Below, piece after piece: positions 34,649-42,050 of a stretch of 64,000 bases of DNA (position 1 is the stretch's first letter; each line of letters starts with the position of its first letter). A program made the translations under genes and the position numbers. The notes under the pieces were generated by a model. The model searched no databases. It was not told the origin of the DNA and saw only the letters and a list, made by a program, of their open reading frames with translations. Source of the DNA: an uncultured Ruminococcus sp. (GTDB lineage Bacteria; Bacillota; Clostridia; Lachnospirales; Lachnospiraceae); the NCBI GenBank assembly GCA_904377845.1, contig CAJFGR010000001.1, positions 1 to 64,000 on the forward strand, given 5' to 3'.

Positions 34649-37324
34649 CTATTTTTTCAGAGAATTTATAATCTGTATATCACGAACCGGTATCTCGGTA
34701 TCATATCTGATCTTTCTCCAGAGATGAAGCTTAACACAGTATAACAATTCTTCAGAAAACTCTTCGCCGTTCAGTTCTTCCATAACTTCTCTGGTAATAC
34801 GACCAAATACTTTGAGTACAGGATCAAATTCTTTCATCTCTGATTTGAAATATTTTACGAAAATCCGTCTGGCTATTTCCCTGGCAAGCAGCCGTCTTGA
34901 ATAGTCGCAGGTATGTTTACAGTATTTTCCTGTCCCACACTGAGGATACGGTCGAAGCATATCTTCTTTACCCGACCAGTATCCCGACAATTCATGCAGC
35001 TTCTCATCACTGATCGTTATATCAATCTGATGCTCTGCACGATAATCAGGCACAACAATTTCTTCCGGCTCCTCTAGCTTCTGAAAGAAAAGAAAAGCTT
35101 CTCCGGGTTTCAGTCTTGACAGTCTCTGCATTTTAGTCTCGTCCATGTTTGTGCTGTCTGCAATCATCTGCTTATCTGTTTTTTCCACCAGACGGAACAC
35201 CATTTTCATATCAGTCAGAGCCACAATATCCGATGTTACTTTTCGCGGAGACTGATCCGCAACAATCATTCCTACCCCATAAGATCTCATTTCTGCGAGA
35301 ATCCGCTTTATAAGCCCCTGTGCAATAGCTCTGGGCTCTGCTCCCTCCGCTCCTGAAGTCGAACCGGAATCCAACAGGACATGAGCTTCTTCAAGGAGAA
35401 TGACATTTCTCAAATCCCCTGTTCCCATATAATTTGTGTTTACATAAGACAGAACGGATAAAAGAACAAGCGCAATAATGAGAGCTTTCTGGTCACTGTT
35501 CTCCAGCGCCGCCAGTTCAATAACCGTAGGTTTATTCAGAAGATCCTTCACCGGGATAGTCGAATACTGGTCAAAAAGGTTCACCAGGCTTCTTAATCGT
35601 ACAAGTCCTGCTCGCCCTATATTTCTCGCGTCACCGGTATATCCGATATCTTCAAACGTCTTTTTAAAACATCGGATGAAATCAGATATATTGAATATTT
35701 CCCCTCTGTCATCTGTTGTATATGAATCCAGCCACTTAAAGTCCGAATAACAGTTATTAATTGTTTCTTCAAAAATCAGATCGAGAGGCGTAGCCATTGA
35801 TACAGCTGCCTCAAAAGCAGTTTTTAATGTAGATTTATATGTTTCCAGTCTGACATTCTCGGGCGGAACAAACGGATTCATAACAAATGGCGAGATAAAA
35901 TTTTTCCCGGGAGTGAATACCTGCAGTTCCGGAATACTCTTAATCATTGCCCGATATTCATTTTTAGCAGGTTCGATGACCAGAAAAGGGATATTATATT
36001 CTTTCCAAAGCCGGATAAGAAGGCTCACTGAAAAATTTGTTTTACCTGATCCCGGTGTTCCTGCCACCAGCATATGCTTCGTGAGATCGTTCACAGAAAA
36101 TCCTATAGTGTCATTATTCATAGATGACTTTAGCTTTCCTGCTGTAATGTCCCCGGAATTTATAATATCTTTTGCATATGTCCTGCTCAGTTTCCCTGAC
36201 TCATTAATGACAAGTCCTGCGGAAACCGTATTACTTCCAATCGGAAGGCGGAAAAACTCAGCAGCTTCTTCCTGTGTAATTATATAAGGGAGCCGGTAAA
36301 GATAACGCGAGAACTTTCCGGAGTTCCATATCTGTACATTTCTGTTCCTGTTAAGCAGTATTTCATTAACAGCCCAGGGAAGCGGATAGAAATTATTATC
36401 TTTATTTATTTCAGCCGGATACAGCTCTATGAGTTCCAGATTAATTGACTGGTCTTTTCCATTTGCGAACTGACTGTATACTTTGGGCGCTATATTAGAT
36501 ACTGATATCTGATCTCCGTAGACCAGTATATTAAACAGGAACAACGGCATACTTTTATGCTTTGAATAATATGTAAATGTTTCCGCGTGTTTATCTGCAA
36601 GTGTAAAACTGATGTTCCCGACACTGTGATCTGTAACTCCGCGCTTCAACATTTCAAGTGTCTGGGCAGTACGGTCAATTTCAGCAGATTCATCAGCCTC
36701 ATAAAATGTCGGAATAAGTTGAAAAGAAACCGCACTGTCCGGGAAATCTATCAGTGTATTTACAATATTATCAAACCCGTTCTCTACGGACGGAAACCGC
36801 TCAAATGCATAGCAGAAAGGATATAAAGTACTCTGCAGATTTTCTATACGTTCTTCCTTGACGAGCGCTCGAACACATCCATTACTTATACCCTTGACAA
36901 CATTCAACAGATCGCTGTCAGCAACTTCCTCTAATTCATATTTTTCTATATTCAGCATGGTCTGAATCAGATTCAGGATATCAACAACCATTTTCTCTGC
37001 ATTATCGGGTACCGCATCAATCGCCCGTACAATCAGATAAATATGTATATCAGCATTATATGGCTGGTTTTCGACCCGGCTGGTTTTCCAGAGAAGTTCA
37101 ACTGACACATCCTTATTTATCCTGTTCCTCTGGCACTCTCTTTTGTAAATTAAATATACCTCGCCTAAGACCCGGCTTGTCTCGTCTTTATACCGCTGAA
37201 TCACTTCCTTCAAGCCATCTCTTTTGTCTTCAATTATCGATATATGTGGAATCGATGCTATCTTTACTGCCCCAAGAGAAGCAGTCTCTCCATCTGTAAG
37301 CAGAACAGAATTAACATATGACAT
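34649..37324 (-). CDS. HerA/VirB4-type ATPase
   Basis: An 891-residue motor ATPase. The ATG at 37324 with AGGAAGGTGG upstream is preferred to a GTG 16 codons earlier that would overlap the previous gene. The N-terminal 400 residues have no recognised family but fit an all-beta/alpha HerA-N or VirB4-N-like domain. Walker A GTPGSGKTN is near residue 421. Walker B VILLEEAHVLL is followed by a conserved motif ADQSPRKV. A Cys-rich segment near the C-terminus (CGTGKYCKHTC) could bind metal. HerA-type hexamers pump DNA or, in secretion systems, unfold or move proteins. Neighbours (nuclease, SPFH protein) suggest a joint function. Confidence 0.85.
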   Translation of the reverse strand: MSYVNSVLLTDGETASLGAVKIASIPHISIIEDKRDGLKEVIQRYKDETSRVLGEVYLIYKRECQRNRINKDVSVELLWKTSRVENQPYNADIHIYLIVRAIDAVPDNAEKMVVDILNLIQTMLNIEKYELEEVADSDLLNVVKGISNGCVRALVKEERIENLQSTLYPFCYAFERFPSVENGFDNIVNTLIDFPDSAVSFQLIPTFYEADESAEIDRTAQTLEMLKRGVTDHSVGNISFTLADKHAETFTYYSKHKSMPLFLFNILVYGDQISVSNIAPKVYSQFANGKDQSINLELIELYPAEINKDNNFYPLPWAVNEILLNRNRNVQIWNSGKFSRYLYRLPYIITQEEAAEFFRLPIGSNTVSAGLVINESGKLSRTYAKDIINSGDITAGKLKSSMNNDTIGFSVNDLTKHMLVAGTPGSGKTNFSVSLLIRLWKEYNIPFLVIEPAKNEYRAMIKSIPELQVFTPGKNFISPFVMNPFVPPENVRLETYKSTLKTAFEAAVSMATPLDLIFEETINNCYSDFKWLDSYTTDDRGEIFNISDFIRCFKKTFEDIGYTGDARNIGRAGLVRLRSLVNLFDQYSTIPVKDLLNKPTVIELAALENSDQKALIIALVLLSVLSYVNTNYMGTGDLRNVILLEEAHVLLDSGSTSGAEGAEPRAIAQGLIKRILAEMRSYGVGMIVADQSPRKVTSDIVALTDMKMVFRLVEKTDKQMIADSTNMDETKMQRLSRLKPGEAFLFFQKLEEPEEIVVPDYRAEHQIDITISDEKLHELSGYWSGKEDMLRPYPQCGTGKYCKHTCDYSRRLLAREIARRIFVKYFKSEMKEFDPVLKVFGRITREVMEELNGEEFSEELLYCVKLHLWRKIRYDTEIPVRDIQIINSLKK

Positions 37325-37349
37325 AACGTCCGGGCCACCTTCCTCTTCA

Positions 37350-37718
37350 TCATTTCTGTGAATTAACTGCACTCATTTCTGCTTGAAGCGTTTCACACAA
37401 ACTCTTCTGTTCATAATATTTTCTTTCTGCCTCTTCTAAAGCACCCTTCATACTCTTTTTCTTTATGCTTGCTATGATGCATACAATTGCACTTATAATA
37501 AAAACGAGCAGTCCCACATAATAGAAAAATCCACTTATCTCGGAATTAAGCGGTGAGTTCGTATAAAAAACAAAAAATGCAATGATTCCTATAACAAATG
37601 TGCCAACCCTCAACGCCTGATATTCTTCAGATTTTGTATTTAATGTAAGGTATTCTTTCTTAAGCGTTTTCATCTTTTCACTGGCTTCATTATATTCGTT
37701 CTGTAATCCTTCAAACAT
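37350..37718 (-). CDS. Small membrane protein with coiled coil
   Basis: A 122-residue protein with an N-terminal coiled coil (LQNEYNEASEKMKTLKKEYL), two membrane helices (VGTFVIGIIAFFVFY and YYVGLLVFIISAIVCII) and a C-terminal charged helix. Start chosen at the ATG with AGGGGAAAATATT upstream; the ATG overlapping the previous stop is less likely. The gene lies between the zinc-ribbon membrane protein and the HerA gene. Its membrane placement could recruit the ATPase. No named family. Confidence 0.7.
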   Translation of the reverse strand: MFEGLQNEYNEASEKMKTLKKEYLTLNTKSEEYQALRVGTFVIGIIAFFVFYTNSPLNSEISGFFYYVGLLVFIISAIVCIIASIKKKSMKGALEEAERKYYEQKSLCETLQAEMSAVNSQK

Positions 37719-37738
37719 AATATTTTCCCCTGTTCTCA

Positions 37739-38644
37739 TTATATATATTTATTTAAATTATTCATAAGCTCTTCCAGCCTGAGAATTTCTTTTACAATAT
37801 TATTCAAATCATTTTGTACAGAATTACTGCTTCTCTCATTTTCTTTGATCTTCTGCTCAATTGACGAATTTCTGCTTTGCAGAGACACAAACCTTGCAAT
37901 AAGAGCTCCAATTATAGCCAACCCTATTATTATTGCCACAGGTCCGGATCCTCCTATTCCTCCTAAAATAAAGAAAAAGGCTAATATCCCGCCGCCAACA
38001 GTCAGGATCGGGCGTTGAGATCTTCTCCAGTTTTCTTCTTTTTCTTTTAATAGATTATTCTTTTTTTGATGAAGACCTGACAGCTGATTTTCCAGCACCT
38101 TTTTCCTTTCCATATCACTGGAGATTTTTGCTTTATACTCATTGTGCTCAATAACCTTTTTGTTCCTGAAACCATTCACCCCTTCCATGTACTGGTTCCA
38201 TTTTCCCCTTAATGATGCCTGTATATCCGGTGAAGCAACTTTAAAAGCTCTGTCAACGTTCATTTTAATATTATCGAACTCAGCCTTAGTGCAGTCAAAA
38301 TAAGTGAAATTCCTGGAATCAGCTCCTGCCAGTCCCCACCATCCCCGATAATCACCGGATTTGTCATTTACCACAGATTGAAATATCTCTTTTGCTTTAG
38401 AATAATCCTCATGCGTGATCAAATATGTATTTGCATTCTCGATACGTGCATCTATGGAAGATTCATCCTTTACAATCACCTGATCTGCATGTCCTATATT
38501 AGTCACATTATATGTATTGTGATAGTTAATCGCATCCTGTACGATATATTCCATATCGCAGGAAGGGCATTTCGCCGATTTCAACGAATTGTCTACTGTT
38601 AATTCTGATCCGCACATTGTACATTTTGCTGCTACTAACGCCAT
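37739..38644 (-). CDS. Zinc-ribbon, coiled-coil membrane protein
   Basis: A 301-residue protein. The N-terminus is a zinc ribbon (CTMCG...CPSCD). Residues about 45-150 form a TPR-like or helical region (EDYSKAKEIFQSVVNDKSG, a typical pattern). A long coiled coil (150-205) is followed by two membrane helices (PILTVGGGILAFFFILGGIGGSG and PVAIIIGLAIIGALIARFV) and a C-terminal coiled coil. The same zinc-ribbon design occurs in two other cassette proteins. Cytoplasmic N-terminus and membrane anchor suggest a docking protein. Confidence 0.75.
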   Translation of the reverse strand: MALVAAKCTMCGSELTVDNSLKSAKCPSCDMEYIVQDAINYHNTYNVTNIGHADQVIVKDESSIDARIENANTYLITHEDYSKAKEIFQSVVNDKSGDYRGWWGLAGADSRNFTYFDCTKAEFDNIKMNVDRAFKVASPDIQASLRGKWNQYMEGVNGFRNKKVIEHNEYKAKISSDMERKKVLENQLSGLHQKKNNLLKEKEENWRRSQRPILTVGGGILAFFFILGGIGGSGPVAIIIGLAIIGALIARFVSLQSRNSSIEQKIKENERSSNSVQNDLNNIVKEILRLEELMNNLNKYI

Positions 38645-38740
38645 TTTCTCATTCCTCCATTTAACTGGTTGTTAAGATATTTATTTATTTTCTGAATTAA
38701 TTGTACTTCAATCTCATAAAAAATTTTTTTACACAGAATA

Positions 38741-39001
38741 CTATTTCTTTTTCGGTTTATTCTGAGCAATCTTCCTTGCTCCTGCCCGCATACCTTTCCC
38801 GCCAAAGAACAGGATTGCGCTGAGAAAAATCACACTCAAGAAATCCAATAATATGGTGCCTGCAACTCCTCCCCCGCTCTGAACCACTTCCAAAATCTGA
38901 TATACAATCAGAACTATCGAGAGCATCTGAAAACCTGCGCCGATATAGTCTAATAAAGTACTTAATATGCTGTTTTCATATTCTTTATAAAAAAAAATCA
39001 T
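38741..39001 (-). CDS. Two-helix small membrane protein
   Basis: An 86-residue protein with two predicted membrane helices (GAGFQMLSIVLIVYQILEVV and GTILLDFLSVIFLSAILFF) and a strongly basic C-terminal tail ending in KPKKK. The ribosome site AAAGGAGA is good. Nothing else is recognisable. It sits between two zinc-ribbon genes in the same orientation, separated by gaps of about 85 and 96 bp, in AT-rich DNA. Confidence 0.65.
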   Translation of the reverse strand: MIFFYKEYENSILSTLLDYIGAGFQMLSIVLIVYQILEVVQSGGGVAGTILLDFLSVIFLSAILFFGGKGMRAGARKIAQNKPKKK

Positions 39002-39085
39002 CTTACTCTTGTCTCCTTTCTCTACTGTATATGCCTTATCTTTATCTTGTTCTCCTGTTCCATGAGTGTCTGAGCCAGCGGATAT

Positions 39086-39394
39086 TCATATGAAATTATC
39101 GGGATATGGCTTTGTCTCTTCTTCCTTTCTTAGCTTATGTTTATTCTTTTTATTCAGAAAGGCAAACTTCTCTTTTATATTTCGCTTTTTTTTATTCGGG
39201 CTGTTTTCTCCGAACATAATTTCCGGCGACGCATAAACCAACGCACACGAATTAATTGTTTCCATATGATTTTTAACAGCATCTTCTGCTGTAAATTCTT
39301 TTCCACAATAAATACATCTTACTATTTTTTCTGTATTTTCAATTGACTGAAGCCTGCCACATAAAGGACAGTATACCTGTCTGCCTTTTTCCAC
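39086..39394 (-). CDS. Small zinc-ribbon protein
   Basis: A 102-residue protein starting at a GTG two nt after the radical SAM stop codon, with GAGGAGG as ribosome site inside the preceding gene. The zinc ribbon is YCPLCGRLQ...RCIYCGKEF. The C-terminal half is Lys/Arg/Asn-rich (NKKKRNIKEKFAFLNKKNKHKLRK) and could bind nucleic acid or membrane lipids. Start and position indicate translational coupling to the radical SAM gene. Confidence 0.7.
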   Translation of the reverse strand: MEKGRQVYCPLCGRLQSIENTEKIVRCIYCGKEFTAEDAVKNHMETINSCALVYASPEIMFGENSPNKKKRNIKEKFAFLNKKNKHKLRKEEETKPYPDNFI

Positions 39395-39396
39395 TA

Positions 39397-40461
39397 TTAG
39401 TTTTCCTCCTCATCTTTTCCGAAAAATTTTGCCGCACACTTTTGTGATTCATACATTTTCCCGTGTGTAAAGTAATTATATGAGCGGCAGCCGCCGGCAC
39501 ATATCATCCCGTATCTGCATTCTGCACATTTACCGGTGAGCAGATCGGTCGTAAACTTTCGGTTATAAGCAAACGCATCCGGTGATTCCCAGATATCGCG
39601 CAGCGGCTGTTTACGGACATTGCCTTCTATAAAGCAGTCAGCATACATTGATTCACAACCTCTGACGTTGCCGATACTGTCAATACCAATGGATGTCAGT
39701 CCGGCCCTGCATCCCGCAAATCTCGCTTTTCCACTCAGATTTCCTCTCAGATATCCTTCTGTTTCTGTAAAGTAACCGATATTATCTGCAATCCCCATCA
39801 TAAAAGGGGCCGTATGCACATTTTCTTCCACAAAGCGGATCACTCTGCCGAAATCAAAATGATAGTCTATCCCGCTTTCTGCTGCATTTCCCATCGGAGA
39901 ACAGGCCTGAATCTGCCACGCACTGATTGGTCTGCTTTTAAGGAAACCATAAAATTCTTCCAGATATGGTACGTTTTGACTGTGTAGTGTTGTAATAACA
40001 GATACGGGGATTGCACTTTCAGCCAAAGTATCTATTGCCGTAACCGCACGCCGGAAGCTTCCTTTCTGACGGCAGCTGTCATGTACTCTCTCCGGGCCGT
40101 CCAGGGATACCGCAACCGACTCTATATTCAGTTCCTTTAATTGACTGATCAGTGTATCACTGAACAGGTATCCGTTTGTAATTATAGACACTCTGACATT
40201 TCTGTCCGTCAGTGCCTTTACAATGGCAGACCAGTCCGGACGCATAAAAACTTCGCCTCCGATCAGTGATACCCTTTCGCATCCCAGATCAGCCAGCTGT
40301 CCGGCCACATCCAGACATTCTTCTGTAGTCAGCTCATCCCCTCTTGCCTTTCCGCCTTTTGACCCGCAGTATCTGCACGAAAAACAGCAGGCAAGCGTCA
40401 CCTCCCAGACACAGGCCTGTAAAGAATATATGCATTTTTTACCTGTTTTTTCTGCTTTCAT
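39397..40461 (-). CDS. Radical SAM/SPASM-domain protein
   Basis: A 354-residue radical SAM enzyme. The [4Fe-4S] motif is Cys25-x3-Cys29-x2-Cys32 (ACCFSCRYC). SAM-binding and beta-strand motifs follow (LIGGEVFMRP, VSIITNGYLF, VAVSLDGPERVHD). The C-terminal SPASM part has many cysteines (CRAGL, CESMYADC, CAECRYGMICAGGC, CAAKFF) to hold extra iron-sulphur clusters. SPASM proteins mostly modify peptides or proteins. The substrate is not obvious; no RiPP precursor is seen within 400 bp. It is the first gene of the second cassette under promoter C, with a weak ribosome site and a large leader hairpin. Confidence 0.9.
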   Translation of the reverse strand: MKAEKTGKKCIYSLQACVWEVTLACCFSCRYCGSKGGKARGDELTTEECLDVAGQLADLGCERVSLIGGEVFMRPDWSAIVKALTDRNVRVSIITNGYLFSDTLISQLKELNIESVAVSLDGPERVHDSCRQKGSFRRAVTAIDTLAESAIPVSVITTLHSQNVPYLEEFYGFLKSRPISAWQIQACSPMGNAAESGIDYHFDFGRVIRFVEENVHTAPFMMGIADNIGYFTETEGYLRGNLSGKARFAGCRAGLTSIGIDSIGNVRGCESMYADCFIEGNVRKQPLRDIWESPDAFAYNRKFTTDLLTGKCAECRYGMICAGGCRSYNYFTHGKMYESQKCAAKFFGKDEEEN

Positions 40462-40487
40462 ATTATCTCAAATACCCTGTCTTTTTT

Positions 40488-40539
40488 TACAATCATGAGC
40501 TGAAGGAATCTTTCAGAATTAATTCAGCTCATGATTGTA
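40488..40539 (-). other. Large leader hairpin before the radical SAM gene
   Basis: A perfect 17-bp inverted repeat (arms 40488-40504 and 40523-40539) with an 18-nt loop lies in the predicted 97-nt leader. On the minus strand the stem is followed by an A-run, not a T-run, so it is not a normal terminator. Its position just upstream of a weak ribosome site suggests control of translation, RNA stability or a protein-binding site. Confidence 0.65.
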
Positions 40540-40564
40540 CTTCTACAACTATCTCTCCCGCTAC

Positions 40565-40633
40565 ACTATAACAAAAAAGCGTACAGATATTATCTCAGTG
40601 ACAAAATCTGCACGCATTTTGTAAAACTCTGCA
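40565..40633 (-). promoter_or_regulatory. Promoter C with 21-bp-spaced direct repeats (radical SAM/HerA cassette)
   Basis: Minus-strand units TGCAGAGTTTTAC (40621-40633) and TGCAGATTTTGTC (40600-40612) lie 21 bp apart, with the extended -10 box TGTTATAGT (-10 at 40565-40570) at the same distance as in promoters A and B. Confidence 0.8.
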
Positions 40634-40641
40634 ATACCCTG

Positions 40642-40671
40642 GCGTCAGTGTCGCCCCTTGTACACTGACGC
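40642..40671 (-). repeat. 10-bp inverted repeat between sensor gene and promoter C
   Basis: Perfect arms GCGTCAGTGT / ACACTGACGC with a 10-nt loop lie 20 bp after the end of the second sensor gene and 9 bp before repeat unit 1. No T-run follows. It may be a weak terminator or an operator. Confidence 0.5.
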
Positions 40672-40691
40672 TGTTGTTCTCCAATTAAAAA

Positions 40692-42050
40692 TCATCTTCC
40701 ATCCATCAGCACTTCTGCCAGTACGCATTCACCATTCCTTGACACTTTTATCTGGCCTCCCAGCCTTCTCACACTGCGTTTGAGCATTCCCATCCTTTCG
40801 GATATCCTGATTTTACCGGAACTCCATAATTTCCCGCCTCCGTGTGCGCACTCCATCCGGAAGACCACCTGGTTCTTCACCGTGCCGCCCTGTAATCGCA
40901 GGAAACGTTTTTCTTTATCTTCTGTATGCATATTTTCGGCCACTCCTGCTTCCAGAAGATTCATCAGAATTTCAGCCGCTTCTTCTTCCGAAAGGCAGTG
41001 TCTGCGATAGGTTCTGAAAGAAAACTCATACTGTATCCCCTTTTCTGAGATTATCCGGCCGTAATGGTATAAAACAGCGTCTACCATAAAATCATCACTG
41101 TATGTCCCCGCCTGAAGGGTTCTGTAGCTGTTTTTCAGCCTCAGCAGATATTCCTCAATCCTTTTATCATTTCCCTTTTCCGGTTCCATTTTCCGGATCT
41201 CTTGCATCTGTGCATCGATCATTTTCTGCTCTGATTCCATGCGCAGGATCTGTTCTCTGACCGCCTCTATATGGAGCAGCATCAATTGCCTTTGCGTCTT
41301 CAGAAATTCATTTTCCCTGAGAATCTGCTGCCGGTACTTTCTATACAGTCTCAGGGCAGTAAGTATAACCACCGCTCCGGCACCAGCTGATATCAGGAAG
41401 TTAAAAACATACGCTTTGACAACAACTGCACTATACTCAAAAAAGACTTGAATTAAGGTCATACTGACATAACCAATAAAGAAAGTCATCCAGATTTTTT
41501 TGTGTCTGATCTGATAATCCCGCAGCCTTTTCAGATATTTACCGAACAGAAGGTAGATCACGGCAAACACAGCAAAACATAATACTGAAAAGAGCAGGCT
41601 TCTCCATGTAACCGGATAAAGATATGCTACCTGCTGGAGATTATCTTCTCTCCCATATATTACAAACAGTAAAATACCGCCGAGCGTAACTGCTGACAGT
41701 TCTGAAGCCATACCATACAATGCTGTCTTGACAGCCCCGCCCTCATAGGTATAATACAGGATCAGAAAATTAGTCACTGCCGTAATCGACTTCATGATGA
41801 TATAAAATGTATAGAGCCCTCTATGGTATTCCATATAGCCGCCCATAACGATTGCCAGAAAAAGATCCAGTATCAGCATCTTCACTGTCCAGTATATGAT
41901 TTCCGGTTTCTGGGAACGCTTTCTTCTCTGCATCACATTCTGCGTCAATATGGCAATTGCACTCTGTGTCGCCGCAATCAGTGCAAAATTTACCGCCATC
42001 CGCCACTGTCCGGACAGAAATTCTCCTGCATATGCCCACATCCCGCTCAT
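40692..42050 (-). CDS. Polytopic sensor with degenerate kinase tail (sensor B)
   Basis: A 452-residue membrane protein: six or seven helices to about residue 225, then a coiled coil and a GHKL-like tail. The coiled coil contains LMLLHIEAVREQILRMESEQ where AgrC-type kinases carry the phosphorylated RHD motif; no such His-Asp motif is present. The N-box is altered to EILMNLLEAGVAEN and the G-boxes are not obvious. The ATG chosen overlaps the stop of sensor A by 4 nt (ATGA); another ATG three codons later has better spacing from AGAGG. It is paralogous to sensor A. Inferred role: signal-sensing subunit without own kinase activity. Confidence 0.75.
   Translation of the reverse strand: MSGMWAYAGEFLSGQWRMAVNFALIAATQSAIAILTQNVMQRRKRSQKPEIIYWTVKMLILDLFLAIVMGGYMEYHRGLYTFYIIMKSITAVTNFLILYYTYEGGAVKTALYGMASELSAVTLGGILLFVIYGREDNLQQVAYLYPVTWRSLLFSVLCFAVFAVIYLLFGKYLKRLRDYQIRHKKIWMTFFIGYVSMTLIQVFFEYSAVVVKAYVFNFLISAGAGAVVILTALRLYRKYRQQILRENEFLKTQRQLMLLHIEAVREQILRMESEQKMIDAQMQEIRKMEPEKGNDKRIEEYLLRLKNSYRTLQAGTYSDDFMVDAVLYHYGRIISEKGIQYEFSFRTYRRHCLSEEEAAEILMNLLEAGVAENMHTEDKEKRFLRLQGGTVKNQVVFRMECAHGGGKLWSSGKIRISERMGMLKRSVRRLGGQIKVSRNGECVLAEVLMDGR

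Noticed and set aside
38645-38740. AT-rich gap between two cassette genes as possible promoter D
   Set aside because: No TGCA-type units 21 bp apart and no convincing -35/-10 pair.
40462-40691. Possible RiPP precursor gene upstream of the radical SAM gene
   Set aside because: The gap holds only promoter C, hairpins and short frames without a ribosome site; no precursor-like peptide was found.
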